From Ruminococcus sp. HUN007 (GTDB lineage Bacteria; Bacillota; Clostridia; Oscillospirales; Ruminococcaceae): a DNA stretch of 64,000 bases. This document shows, in pieces, positions 1 through 10,024 of this stretch. The position numbers were made by a program, and so were the translations under genes. Within the stretch, counting starts at the first letter, position 1, and each line of letters begins with the position of its first letter. Where the stretch lies: NCBI RefSeq assembly GCF_000712055.1, contig NZ_JOOA01000002.1, positions 2,170,001 through 2,234,000 on the forward strand, read 5' to 3'. The notes beneath the pieces are model-generated. The model ran no database searches. It worked only from the letters and a program-made list of their open reading frames with translations, and had not been told where the DNA came from.

Positions 1-1
1 T

Positions 2-637
2 AATAAGAAAACCGGCGACAGGATCTCTTTAACAGATACCCTTCAGTTTACAAATCTTAATGAACTTAGCATACTTGATGATTGTCCTGCTGAACTGATA
101 GAGTTCTTTGATCCGTCAGTTGAATATCTGAAAATAAAGAAAGAAGGAAAATCTTCAGATATAAGACTCAAATTTAAAAATGAAGAAGAGATTATTATGA
201 CAAAACCTCTGGAACTTAACCGTTATCTTTCATCAGGTACAATAAAGGGAATCAACATTTATATTTATGCTATGAGATCTTTCAGAACAGGTGGTTATGT
301 AATAGTTGATGAACTTGAAAATCATTTTAATCATGAGATCATTTCGACGCTTATAGGTTTTTACAGGGATAATAAAATAAATCCGAAAGGAGCAGTGCTG
401 ATATTTTCAACTCATTATGCAGAACTGCTTGATGAATTTGATAGAAATGATAATATCTATATCGTTAGAAATACAGATGGTATTAATTCGAAAAATCTCT
501 CTTATATTCTTGACAGAAATGATCTGAAAAAGAGCGAAGTATATCAGAGTGATTATCTTGAAGGAACATCGCCGAAATATGAATCATATATGAAACTAAA
601 GAAAAGACTTATACGTTCTCAGAAGGAGGATGAATAG
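2..637 (+). CDS. AAA family ATPase, C-terminal part (5' end outside window)
   Basis: The frame is open from base 2, so this is the 3' end of a gene that begins before the window. The visible 211 residues contain a Walker B-like segment (VIVDELENHFNHE) followed about 35 residues later by an STHYAELLD switch motif. This arrangement is typical of ABC-type AAA ATPases of the OLD/RloA/AbiEii-associated kind. The stop codon overlaps the GTG start of the next gene by one base, so the two are translationally coupled. Such ATPases usually act with a nuclease partner in phage exclusion; that role is an inference. The Walker A motif lies outside the window. Confidence 0.75.
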   Translation, partial: NKKTGDRISLTDTLQFTNLNELSILDDCPAELIEFFDPSVEYLKIKKEGKSSDIRLKFKNEEEIIMTKPLELNRYLSSGTIKGINIYIYAMRSFRTGGYVIVDELENHFNHEIISTLIGFYRDNKINPKGAVLIFSTHYAELLDEFDRNDNIYIVRNTDGINSKNLSYILDRNDLKKSEVYQSDYLEGTSPKYESYMKLKKRLIRSQKEDE

Positions 638-1149
638 TGTCTTATATAGCATGTATTTGTGAAGGAGCAGCTGAACAGGCTGTAATTGAGATTCTTCTTG
701 ATAATGATTTGCTGATATTTACGAGAGATGATATGCTCGAAGGTGAGCCTTTACGTTGTCGAAATGCAGCAAAGTTTGAAGAGAAATATTTAAGAAAAGG
801 TTTTTCAGAGAAAATAACAGTTTACAGGATTCTCGATTCCCGAAGAGAAAAATTCTCGCTTGGAAAAGCGTATGCAAAGAAAGTAGACGTAATTAACGTT
901 ATTACTGCACCGGAGATAGAAATGCTTGTAATATTCAATGAGAATAAATATAAAGATTACAAGAAATCCGGAAAAAAGCCGAGCGATTACTGCAAAATAA
1001 ATCTGAAATATCCGGATGTAAAAAATAAAGTGTTTATCCGGAATTATTTTGCCGATGTTTCTTTACTTGTATCAGCGATAATTGAGTATAAGCGAGTTTC
1101 AAATGTACAGCCGGATGAAATTACACTTGCTGATCTGTTAAAAAAATAA
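637..1149 (+). CDS. TOPRIM/RloB-like partner of the ATPase
   Basis: A 170-residue protein starting at GTG 637, which overlaps the ATPase stop. An AGAAGGAGG ribosome-binding site lies just upstream. The N-terminus has a CEGAAEQAVIEILL segment like the first acidic motif of TOPRIM folds. A later TAPEIEMLVIFNE segment resembles the 'NPxFE' motif of RloB and DUF4276-like proteins. With the upstream ATPase it forms the usual ATPase plus small nuclease-like gene pair of defence loci. I see no signal peptide or membrane segment. Catalytic activity is inferred only from the acidic motifs. Confidence 0.5.
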   Translation: MSYIACICEGAAEQAVIEILLDNDLLIFTRDDMLEGEPLRCRNAAKFEEKYLRKGFSEKITVYRILDSRREKFSLGKAYAKKVDVINVITAPEIEMLVIFNENKYKDYKKSGKKPSDYCKINLKYPDVKNKVFIRNYFADVSLLVSAIIEYKRVSNVQPDEITLADLLKK

Positions 1150-1184
1150 TAACATTAAAGAGTTCTTGTTAAAGAATCGATTCC

Positions 1185-1230
1185 AACGGCCGCCGAACGG
1201 TGGCCGTTTTCAAAAGCACGCCGCAGGCGT
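1185..1230 (-). repeat. Family A palindromic repeat, inverted copy
   Basis: On the minus strand this reads like the other family A units: an ACGCC-loop-GGCGT hairpin, a short A-rich link and a GGCC/GGCC hairpin. It is the only copy I found in this orientation. It ends 4 bp from a parS site. Confidence 0.55.
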
Positions 1231-1234
1231 ACCA

Positions 1235-1250
1235 TGTTCCACGTGGAACA
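1235..1250. promoter_or_regulatory. parS centromere site
   Basis: A perfect 16-bp palindrome TGTTCCACGTGGAACA. It matches the ParB/Spo0J binding consensus (TGTTnCACGTGnAACA), with C/G at the variable positions. It lies about 100 bp upstream of parA. Three more identical copies occur in the window. Confidence 0.9.
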
Positions 1251-1253
1251 TTT

Positions 1254-1288
1254 AAAAATCCTCTGTGAAATTTCACAGAGGATTTTTT
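1254..1288. terminator. Bidirectional intrinsic terminator
   Basis: A near-perfect palindrome centred at about 1270, with A-run and T-run on either side (ATCCTCTGTGAAA and its complement, then TTTTTT). It separates the ATPase pair from parA. Confidence 0.8.
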
Positions 1289-1289
1289 C

Positions 1290-1318
1290 TTTACACTACT
1301 AATAATATATGCTATAAT
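1290..1318 (+). promoter_or_regulatory. parA promoter
   Basis: TTTACA (1290-1295), a 17-bp spacer and TATAAT (1313-1318), about 40 bp before the parA start. A sigma-A-type promoter. Confidence 0.75.
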
Positions 1319-1356
1319 AATAGGTAGACTATTATTCGGAACAGGAGGAATATGAA

Positions 1357-2190
1357 GTGGGTAAGGTGATCGCTGTAGCCAATCAGAAGGGCGGTGTGGG
1401 CAAGTCCACTACTGTAATTAACCTTGCGGCTTTTATCGGAAGCAGGGGCAGGAAAGTGCTTTGTATCGACCTTGATGCTCAGGGAAATGTTACGAGCGGA
1501 TATGGTATCAGAAAGAAAACGGTACAATATTCATCCTACGATCTGCTCATTGGAAGAGCGGGTATCGGTGAAGCTGTAATTGCTACAGAGTTCGAAAATG
1601 TATCCATTGTTCCTTCAACTTCGGCCCTTGCGGGTGCCGAGATCGAGATCGCAGACCTTGATGACCGTCTGAAGCGTCTCAAGATGCAGATACTCATGTG
1701 CCGTGACAGCTACGACTATATTTTCATCGACTGTCCTCCTTCGCTCAGTCTTGTCACACTCAACGGACTTGTTGCGGCAGACAGCCTTATAATCCCTCTT
1801 CAGTGCGAATTTTTCTCCCTCGAAGGACTTTCTCAGCTTGACCAGATAATCAGGCATGTTCGTTCAAATGAAAATCCTTCACTCACTATAGAGGGAATTT
1901 TATTCACTATGTTCGACCCGCGTCTGAACGTTACGAACCAGGTGGTAAATGAAGTGAAAAAGGTATTTCCGGATCAGGTGTTCGAAACGACGATACCGCG
2001 TAATGTTCGCCTTTCGGAAGCACCGAGCTACGGAATGCCGGTAATGTACTACGACAAAAGTTCGAAGGGAACCGAGGCATATGCGCGCCTCGGATGCGAA
2101 CTTCTCGGTGAGAAATACACTGAGAAGCCGAAGAAGAAACTCACGGACATTCTGAAATCAAAGAAGAAAAACAAATCTGAAAGGAAGTGA
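1357..2190 (+). CDS. parA: Chromosome partitioning ATPase ParA/Soj
   Basis: A 277-residue deviant Walker ATPase that binds DNA non-specifically and works with ParB at parS in origin segregation. The N-terminus has the deviant P-loop KGGVGKST (residues 11-18), then DLDAQGN, and FIDCPPS as Walker B. The start is GTG 1357 with an AGGAGG site 8 bp upstream; the ATG at 1352 is in another frame and stops at once. It overlaps parB. The lysine-rich C-terminal tail (KKKLTDILKSKKKNK) is longer than in B. subtilis Soj. Confidence 0.95.
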   Translation: MGKVIAVANQKGGVGKSTTVINLAAFIGSRGRKVLCIDLDAQGNVTSGYGIRKKTVQYSSYDLLIGRAGIGEAVIATEFENVSIVPSTSALAGAEIEIADLDDRLKRLKMQILMCRDSYDYIFIDCPPSLSLVTLNGLVAADSLIIPLQCEFFSLEGLSQLDQIIRHVRSNENPSLTIEGILFTMFDPRLNVTNQVVNEVKKVFPDQVFETTIPRNVRLSEAPSYGMPVMYYDKSSKGTEAYARLGCELLGEKYTEKPKKKLTDILKSKKKNKSERK

Positions 2191-3059
2191 TGCGCTTGGC
2201 ACCAAAGAAAGGCGGACTCGGCATGGGTCTCGGAGCGCTGTTAAATGACAATGCTTCAGAGGTACAGGGAAAGAGTACACTGAGAATATCCGAGATCGAA
2301 CCGAACAGACTTCAGCCAAGAAAAGACTTCGATGAGGAAGCCATCGCTTCGCTTGCAGATTCGATAAAGGATCACGGTCTGCTTCAGCCGATCGTTGTAC
2401 GGCCTTACGGAAGGGCATACCAGATAGTGGCCGGTGAAAGACGATGGAGAGCGGCAAGAGTCGCAGGTCTCGGGGAAGTTCCGGTGGTTATAAAGGAATT
2501 TTCCGATTCAGAGGCAATGCAGATAGCACTCATTGAAAACCTCCAGCGTGAAAACCTGAATCCGGTCGAAGAAGCACTGGGATACAGGGAGCTTTCCGAA
2601 AAGTATGACATGACTCAGGAGAGCATAGCCGAAATGACAGGACGATCCCGTTCGGCAGTTACCAATGCGATACGCATACTCGGCCTTCCTGATGAAGTTC
2701 TTGAAATGATCAGAAACGGTCAGGTATCTACCGGTCATGCAAAAGTTCTTCTCGCACTCGATGATGAGAAAACAATAAAGGAACTCGCTTCACAGGTCGC
2801 TGACGGTGTTCTTACGGTAAGAGCACTTGAAAATGCGGTAAAGTCCCTTAAGTCAGAAAAGAAGGGAAAGACTACTCCTAAAAAAACGGACACCTATTTC
2901 CGCGAGATGGAACTGAGCCTTAAGGAACGTCTAGGCAGAAAAGTTCTTATAAAAAACAAAAGCAATGACAAGGGCACGCTTGTTCTTGAATTCTACAACA
3001 AGGATGATCTGCGCGAGATTGCAGACAGACTTGCTGACACTATAAATACCAATAAATGA
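2187..3059 (+). CDS. parB: Chromosome partitioning protein ParB/Spo0J
   Basis: A 290-residue ParB: N-terminal GLGMGLGALL motif, the CTPase/sulfiredoxin-like fold with GERRWRAA (box II), and a helix-turn-helix (TQESIAEMTGRSRSAVTNAIRIL) that reads parS. The longest frame starts at GTG 2187, but the AAGGAAG site at 2181-2187 is better spaced for ATG 2190 or TTG 2196. TTG 2196 would give the usual ParB N-terminus (M-APKKGGLG). The gene overlaps parA, so the pair is one operon. Four perfect parS sites in the window are its likely targets. Confidence 0.95.
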   Translation: MMRLAPKKGGLGMGLGALLNDNASEVQGKSTLRISEIEPNRLQPRKDFDEEAIASLADSIKDHGLLQPIVVRPYGRAYQIVAGERRWRAARVAGLGEVPVVIKEFSDSEAMQIALIENLQRENLNPVEEALGYRELSEKYDMTQESIAEMTGRSRSAVTNAIRILGLPDEVLEMIRNGQVSTGHAKVLLALDDEKTIKELASQVADGVLTVRALENAVKSLKSEKKGKTTPKKTDTYFREMELSLKERLGRKVLIKNKSNDKGTLVLEFYNKDDLREIADRLADTINTNK

Positions 3060-3075
3060 AAGAGAGTAATATATC

Positions 3076-4362
3076 ATGTTAGACATTAAATTTGTCAGAG
3101 AAAACCCTGACATCGTAAAGCAGAACATTAAAAACAAGTTCCAGGATGAAAAGCTTCCTCTTGTTGATGAAGTAATCGCACTCGACAAGAAGAACCGCGA
3201 CATCAAGCAGGAAGTTGAAGCACTCCGTGCTAACAGAAACAAGCTTTCAAAGCAGATCGGCGGTCTCATGGCTCAGGGCAAAAAGGATGAAGCCGAAGAA
3301 GTAAAGGCTCAGGTAAATGCTCAGGCTGCAAGACTTGAAGAACTCAACGCTGAAGAGAGAACAGTTGAGGAAGAACTCCGCACAAAGATGATGACTATTC
3401 CGAACATCATCGATCCTTCAGTTCCGATAGGCAAGGACGACTCAGAAAACGTTGAAGTTGAAAAGTTTGGTGAACCTGCCGTTCCTGACTTCGAAGTTCC
3501 TTACCACGTTGATATTATGGAGAAGCTCAAGGGTATCGATATCGACAGCTCAAGAAGAACAAGCGGTAATGGTTTCTACTATCTCTGCGGTGACGTTGCT
3601 CAGCTCCAGTCATGTATCCTTTCATATGCAAGAGACTTCATGATCGACAAAGGATTTACTTACTACATTCCTCCGTTCATGATCAGAAGCTCAGTAGTTA
3701 CAGGTGTTATGAGCTTTGACGACATGGCTGACATGATGTACAAGATAGAAGGCGAAGATCTTTACCTTATCGGTACTTCAGAACACTCAATGATCGGTAA
3801 GTTCATTGATACTATAGTACCTGAAAGTGATCTTCCTCAGACACTTACAAGCTATTCACCATGTTTCCGTAAGGAAGTTGGTTCAAAGGGTATCGAGGAA
3901 CGCGGTGTTTACCGTATACACCAGTTTGAAAAGCAGGAAATGGTTGTAGTCTGCAAGCCTGAAGAATCAATGGAATGGTTCCGCAAGCTCTACAGTTACA
4001 CAGTTGAATTCTTCCGCACACTTGATATTCCTGTTCGTACGCTCGAATGCTGTTCAGGCGACCTCGCTGATCTTAAGGTTAAGTCAATCGACGTTGAAGC
4101 ATGGTCACCAAGACAGAAGAAGTACTTCGAAGTAGGAAGCTGCTCAAATCTCGGCGATGCACAGGCAAGAAGACTCAGCATCAGAGTTAAGGATGAGAAC
4201 GGAAACAAGTATTTCCCTCATACTCTCAACAACACAGTTGTTGCTCCTCCGAGAATGCTCATCGCATTCCTTGAAAACAACCTCAATGCAGACGGTTCAG
4301 TAAATATCCCTAAGGCTCTTGTTCCTTACATGAGAAAAGAAAAACTTTTACCTAAAGTTTAA
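3076..4362 (+). CDS. serS: Seryl-tRNA synthetase
   Basis: 428 residues, the normal bacterial length. The N-terminal antiparallel coiled-coil arm covers about residues 25-105. The class II catalytic core has motif 2 (FRKEVGSKG) and motif 3 (NTVVAPPRMLIAFLEN), and GSCSNLGDAQARR is the serine-binding region. It charges tRNA-Ser in the cytoplasm. It starts 16 bp after parB with a GAAAGAGAG site and probably shares the par transcript. No T-box leader is visible. Confidence 0.97.
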   Translation: MLDIKFVRENPDIVKQNIKNKFQDEKLPLVDEVIALDKKNRDIKQEVEALRANRNKLSKQIGGLMAQGKKDEAEEVKAQVNAQAARLEELNAEERTVEEELRTKMMTIPNIIDPSVPIGKDDSENVEVEKFGEPAVPDFEVPYHVDIMEKLKGIDIDSSRRTSGNGFYYLCGDVAQLQSCILSYARDFMIDKGFTYYIPPFMIRSSVVTGVMSFDDMADMMYKIEGEDLYLIGTSEHSMIGKFIDTIVPESDLPQTLTSYSPCFRKEVGSKGIEERGVYRIHQFEKQEMVVVCKPEESMEWFRKLYSYTVEFFRTLDIPVRTLECCSGDLADLKVKSIDVEAWSPRQKKYFEVGSCSNLGDAQARRLSIRVKDENGNKYFPHTLNNTVVAPPRMLIAFLENNLNADGSVNIPKALVPYMRKEKLLPKV

Positions 4363-4370
4363 GAAAGCGC

Positions 4371-4460
4371 TGATTTATTCATAAATCAGAGGGGGACACG
4401 GGGCGAAGCCCCGAAGTCGCCTAAAACAGGCAATCCGGCTTCGCAGGATTGCCGACTTAA
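4371..4460. repeat. Family C palindromic repeat
   Basis: A CTGATTTATTCATAAATCAG hairpin, then GGGGCGAAGCCCC, then GGCAATCC...GGATTGCC. It lies just downstream of serS. Other members of this family lie at 29080, 33780, 37140 and 61652. Confidence 0.7.
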
Positions 4461-4555
4461 ATGAAATTTACAGCCTGTACACATTCAGGGAAAAATACGG
4501 ACGTGTACAGGTAAAATCACATAAGAACGGGGTTACTTCCGGGGATATTTTTTAC

Positions 4556-4584
4556 TTGACAAAAGTCGCAAAATAGAGTATTCT
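4556..4584 (+). promoter_or_regulatory. guaB promoter
   Basis: TTGACA (4556-4561), a 17-bp spacer and TATTCT (4579-4584), followed by a short leader and the AAGGGAGAG ribosome-binding site. Confidence 0.75.
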
Positions 4585-4589
4585 AATAG

Positions 4590-6098
<1,509 letters not shown>

Positions 6099-6125
6099 TG
6101 ATCGTGCAGAAACTATAACAACAAT

Positions 6126-6161
6126 ATCTCCGAAGATCACAATGGTTTTCGGAGATTTTTG
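6126..6161 (+). terminator. guaB terminator
   Basis: An ATCTCCGAA/TTCGGAGAT stem with a 13-base loop followed by a T-run. Confidence 0.85.
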
Positions 6162-6266
6162 ATTTACAGTCTGATAAGCATTATTTAATGAAATCTTTAT
6201 TTCCTGAAAAGTGTAATTTTAAATTCCGGATGTTGTCTGTATAAGTAGAGGAAAACAGCGTTACCA

Positions 6267-6896
6267 GTGTGGTCAGCGTCTCATCTGTACAGACTTAAAA
6301 CCAGAGAATCAGAGGTGATCACCATTACTGATAACGAAACTATAATCTCAATGTTCAATAAGCGTGATGAACGGGTGCTTGAACAGATATCCGAAAATTA
6401 CGGATACACCTGCCGCAGGGTAGCAGGGAGTATCCTTGAAAATGAAGAAGAAGCCAAGGAATGTTTTAACGATGCGCTGTTATCGGTATGGAACTCGATA
6501 CCTCCGGCACAGCCAGACAATTTCTACGGGTATCTTCTGAAAACGGTACGAAATATTTCACTGAATATCCTGAAGGGAAAGAAGAGATTAAAACGCGGTG
6601 AGGGAAAGAACGGACTTGTTCTTGATGAAATTGCGGAATTTCTTCCTTCAGGTGAAAACATTGAGGCGCAGCTCGAAACAAAAGAAAGGGAAAATGAGAT
6701 AAAGGAAGCACTGACTGCCTTTCTGAGAAAACAGAAGCAGGATCACCGTGACATTTTCATACTCCGTTACTGGCGTTTTTCCACAACGGCAGAAATAGCT
6801 GAGGAATTCGGTATTACCGAAAATCATGTAAATGTCATACTGTCGCGGTTACGTAAAAAGCTTGGCGATTTTCTTGAAAAGGAGGGATTGATGTGA
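6267..6896 (+). CDS. ECF-type RNA polymerase sigma factor
   Basis: A sigma-70 region 2 / region 4 protein. Region 2 spans about residues 30-100 and has the KECFNDALLSVWNSIPPA segment. Region 4 includes the helix-turn-helix TTAEIAEEFGITENHVNVILSRL. The 209-residue frame opens at 6267, but the first residues look non-coding. An AGAGGTGAT site at 6311-6319 suggests initiation at ATT 6324, or at GTG 6315, giving about 190 residues. It overlaps the next gene by 4 bp (GTGA), the usual arrangement for a sigma factor and its membrane regulator. It is related to the sigma factor at 20798. Confidence 0.85.
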   Translation: MWSASHLYRLKTRESEVITITDNETIISMFNKRDERVLEQISENYGYTCRRVAGSILENEEEAKECFNDALLSVWNSIPPAQPDNFYGYLLKTVRNISLNILKGKKRLKRGEGKNGLVLDEIAEFLPSGENIEAQLETKERENEIKEALTAFLRKQKQDHRDIFILRYWRFSTTAEIAEEFGITENHVNVILSRLRKKLGDFLEKEGLM

Positions 6897-7921
6897 CACC
6901 ATTAAAGTTTACTGAACTGATGAATGAACTGCCGGATGATATGATAGAAGCGGCAAACCGTCCTCATCAGAAGAAACAAAAACGTATTATATATATAATA
7001 CCGGCAGCTGCCGCCTGTTTCTCCCTGGTAGTTGCATTATCCTTTTTCCTGAAAGGAAAACAGATGACCAGTGATCCGGACTTTACAGTATCTGTAGATC
7101 CTGAAATATCGGCCGTGACCATGACGGAAACTGTTCCGTATACGGAAATACAACAGGAGGATGTGCCGGTAACTGAAGCACCGGTAAGCGGAGATGCTCT
7201 GATTATTTCAGATCAGGTAACAGATACAGCAACAGGCGCGCAGATTGAAGCAGGTACCGAAGAAAGAAAACCTGATAAAGTAACGGAAAAAAGTGCTGAA
7301 AACAGAAAAGATGATAAGGAACATACTGCCGCAAAAACAGAAAGCGTCAGAGAAACTGCCGCAGAACGGACGGAAAGAGTGACAGAAAATTACGGTGACA
7401 GGCCCGTTCCGCTGAAACCGGGAAATTCTCCGCATACAGAAGGATCTGATAACAGTAATGTAACGGAGGCTCCCGTGACCGCGCCGGATACGGCTGACGA
7501 ACCGTCACCTGTAATGGCAAACCAGAATACAAAACCGGCAGACCAGAATACACAACCTGCGGTGAACGTGCCTGGCTATGAGCCAGAACCTGCCGCACCC
7601 CAGGAAACAGAACCGGCTCCCGGAGCAGCATGTCAGCCTGCATGTCCTCCGGATGCACAGTCTGATCCGCCCGGTGCCGCAGATCCGAATCTTCCGGATT
7701 ACTCGCCGACCGTACAGGCTGATAATGAGAAAAAGCCCGGTGACGTAAATCTGGACGGTAAAGTCGATAAATCCGATCTGACAAAACTCTCGGAATATCT
7801 TTCTGATAAAAGAAATCCTGAAGGACAGGCGTTCCGTAATGCAGACATTAACGCTGACGGGAATGTCGATCTGACAGACCTTTCACTGTTAAGAAAACTC
7901 ATTTCCGAAAATGAGACGTAA
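6893..7921 (+). CDS. Membrane protein with C-terminal dockerin, putative anti-sigma factor
   Basis: 342 residues. A short cytoplasmic N-terminus (about 30 residues) precedes one transmembrane helix (YIIPAAAACFSLVVALSFFL, about residues 33-52). A long Thr/Pro/Glu-rich extracellular linker follows, ending in a type I dockerin with two calcium-binding repeats (DVNLDGKVDKSDL and DINADGNVDLTDL, about residues 280-342). Overlap with the ECF gene and the topology point to an RsgI-like anti-sigma role. The dockerin could couple the sensor to a cellulosome scaffoldin or cell-surface cohesin. No canonical RsgI N-terminal motif was identified. Confidence 0.75.
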   Translation: MTPLKFTELMNELPDDMIEAANRPHQKKQKRIIYIIPAAAACFSLVVALSFFLKGKQMTSDPDFTVSVDPEISAVTMTETVPYTEIQQEDVPVTEAPVSGDALIISDQVTDTATGAQIEAGTEERKPDKVTEKSAENRKDDKEHTAAKTESVRETAAERTERVTENYGDRPVPLKPGNSPHTEGSDNSNVTEAPVTAPDTADEPSPVMANQNTKPADQNTQPAVNVPGYEPEPAAPQETEPAPGAACQPACPPDAQSDPPGAADPNLPDYSPTVQADNEKKPGDVNLDGKVDKSDLTKLSEYLSDKRNPEGQAFRNADINADGNVDLTDLSLLRKLISENET

Positions 7922-7948
7922 TGCTCTTTAATAAAGGAACTATGAATT

Positions 7949-9313
7949 ATGAAAAAAATTAGAATTTCGCCGGTGCATTTTATTCCGCTCAGCTTTGTGG
8001 CAGCGATAGTGCTCGGTACACTGCTGCTCATGATACCGGCAGCGACCGCACCCGGAAACAGTACTGATCTGCTTACGGCTTTGTTTACAGCGACAACGTC
8101 AGTATGTGTTACCGGTCTTGTGGTTGTTGACACATATGCGCACTGGAGCCTTCTCGGGCAGATCATCATGCTTCTGCTCGTTCAGATAGGCGGACTTGGT
8201 GTAGTAGCTGTTGCATCAATGATAATGATTCTGGGAAAGAGAAAGTTTTCACTGGGAGATCGTATTCTTCTTGAAAATTCCCTGAATGTCGAGAAAAATA
8301 CCGGACTGCTTGCATTCCTTAAGCGCGTTTTCAAAAGCGTCTTTATTACGGAAGGTATCGGTGCGGTACTGTATGCAGTAAAATTTGTGCCTCTTCTCGG
8401 TCCGGCAAAGGGAATATGGGCTTCGGTTTTTCAGTCTGTATCAGCATTCTGCAATGCCGGTATGGACGTGATCGGGCCTGACAGTATGATAATATTCAAC
8501 GATTCTCCGTATCTTATGATCCTCACTATGATCCTGATCACACTCGGAGGACTTGGATTCGTAGTCTGGTTTGATGTGGCTGAAGTGATCAGAAATTCGA
8601 TCCGTCACAGATTCAGTCCGCGTGTCATGATCTCGAGACTTTCCGAACACAGCAAGCTGGTACTTGTGGTATCTGCAGTTCTTGTTGTTTCAGGAGCTGC
8701 TGTTGTATTCTTTGCGGAATACAGCAATCCGGATACGATGGGAAGTATGACGCTGCCGGACAAGATAATGAACAGCTTTTTTCAGTCAGTCACATTCAGA
8801 ACAGCAGGTTTCGCTTCTGTTCCGCAGGACGGACTTACGGAGGAAACCTGCTTTACCGGTTTTGTTCTGATGTTTATCGGCGGATCTCCTGTAGGTACTG
8901 CCGGCGGTGTAAAAACGGTAACTGCTGTGCTGTTTCTGTTCAATGCCCTTTCGTACATGCAGGGAAAAGACGAAACAACCGTTTTCCGACGCAGGGTCAC
9001 AGAAGAAATGATGAGAAAGGCTTCAGCAATAGTGTTTGTCAGTATGTCTGCCGTATTTATTATGATTTCGCTTCTTATGGCAGGAGGCGGTATTGCTCTT
9101 ACTGATGCAGCGTATGAAATAGTAAGTGCTCTCAGCACGGTAGGCCTTTCAAGAAATCTGACCTCACATCTGGATACTTACGGGAGGATCATTGTGATAG
9201 TTTCGATGTATCTCGGAAGAATAGGTCCGATTTCCATGGCGGTCTTCTTCTCAAGTGACAGGAGGACCAATAATATGATCAGACATTCTGAAGGTGAATT
9301 TTACGTAGGATAA
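7949..9313 (+). CDS. ktrB: Potassium uptake channel subunit KtrB/TrkH family
   Basis: 454 residues with four membrane-pore-membrane repeats. The four selectivity-filter loops are visible: TSVCVTGL, SAFCNAGM, VTFRTAGF and SALSTVGLS, each with the key glycine. The length and absence of extra N-terminal helices fit KtrB rather than E. coli TrkH. It imports K+ (often Na+-linked) under the control of KtrA, encoded 18 bp downstream. The ribosome-binding site is AAAGGAAC. Confidence 0.92.
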   Translation: MKKIRISPVHFIPLSFVAAIVLGTLLLMIPAATAPGNSTDLLTALFTATTSVCVTGLVVVDTYAHWSLLGQIIMLLLVQIGGLGVVAVASMIMILGKRKFSLGDRILLENSLNVEKNTGLLAFLKRVFKSVFITEGIGAVLYAVKFVPLLGPAKGIWASVFQSVSAFCNAGMDVIGPDSMIIFNDSPYLMILTMILITLGGLGFVVWFDVAEVIRNSIRHRFSPRVMISRLSEHSKLVLVVSAVLVVSGAAVVFFAEYSNPDTMGSMTLPDKIMNSFFQSVTFRTAGFASVPQDGLTEETCFTGFVLMFIGGSPVGTAGGVKTVTAVLFLFNALSYMQGKDETTVFRRRVTEEMMRKASAIVFVSMSAVFIMISLLMAGGGIALTDAAYEIVSALSTVGLSRNLTSHLDTYGRIIVIVSMYLGRIGPISMAVFFSSDRRTNNMIRHSEGEFYVG

Positions 9314-9331
9314 ATATCAGGAGGAAAAACA

Positions 9332-9976
9332 ATGAAATCTGTAGCTGTTCTGGGACTGGGAAAATACGGAAGAAGCCTTGCGAAGAATCTGTACAGCATG
9401 GGGGCTGATGTTCTTGCAGTTGACAAGGACGAAGTTATTATTGAAGAAATATCACACCAGTGTACATCTGCGATATGTGCGAATCTGGAGAACGAAGATG
9501 AAGTAACTGCACTTGGACTTAAGAATATGGATATAGTTGTAACGGCGATGGGAACAAGTATGGGTGCGAGTATAATGGCTGTATCAGTGGCTAAGGAACA
9601 GGGAGTTCCTTTCGTTGTATCAAAGGCTGCATCGGAACGTATGTCATCCATTCTGAAAAAAGTCGGCGCCGACAAGATAATCAATCCGGAGGGTGAAGGC
9701 GGACTTCGTTCGGCAAGTATACTTATATCCTCTTCATTTACGGACTTTTTTGAGATTGACTCAAATATGTATATGATCGAGATGAAACCGAGAAAGGAAT
9801 GGATCGGTAAAAATCTGATGGAGCTGGAACTGCGCAGGAAAATGAATCTGAATGTCGTTGCAATCAGGGAAAGCGGAAAACTTTGGACTCATGCCAATCC
9901 GAAATTCAGTCTTACGGAAAACTGTGTTCTGCTGATTGTCGTTGAAAAGAAGGATATGAAAAACGTTCAGGACTGA
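9332..9976 (+). CDS. ktrA: Potassium channel regulatory subunit KtrA (RCK/TrkA)
   Basis: 214 residues. The N-terminal Rossmann RCK domain has GLGKYGRSLA at residues 7-16 and an acidic residue ending strand 2 (VDKDE). The C-terminal RCK_C/TrkA-C domain covers about residues 140-210. It forms the cytosolic nucleotide-gated ring under KtrB; RCK_C domains in Firmicutes often bind c-di-AMP. The start is ATG 9332 with a CAGGAGG site. It sits in an operon with ktrB. Confidence 0.93.
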   Translation: MKSVAVLGLGKYGRSLAKNLYSMGADVLAVDKDEVIIEEISHQCTSAICANLENEDEVTALGLKNMDIVVTAMGTSMGASIMAVSVAKEQGVPFVVSKAASERMSSILKKVGADKIINPEGEGGLRSASILISSSFTDFFEIDSNMYMIEMKPRKEWIGKNLMELELRRKMNLNVVAIRESGKLWTHANPKFSLTENCVLLIVVEKKDMKNVQD

Positions 9977-10024
9977 GTTAAGAATAACAATTGAAAATAT
10001 GAGGTTTATAAAGGGGAAAAATTC

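Noticed and set aside
4361-4460. T-box or other riboswitch in the serS-guaB gap
   Set aside because: The hairpins match family C repeats found elsewhere, and neither gene has a recognisable T-box or purine aptamer.
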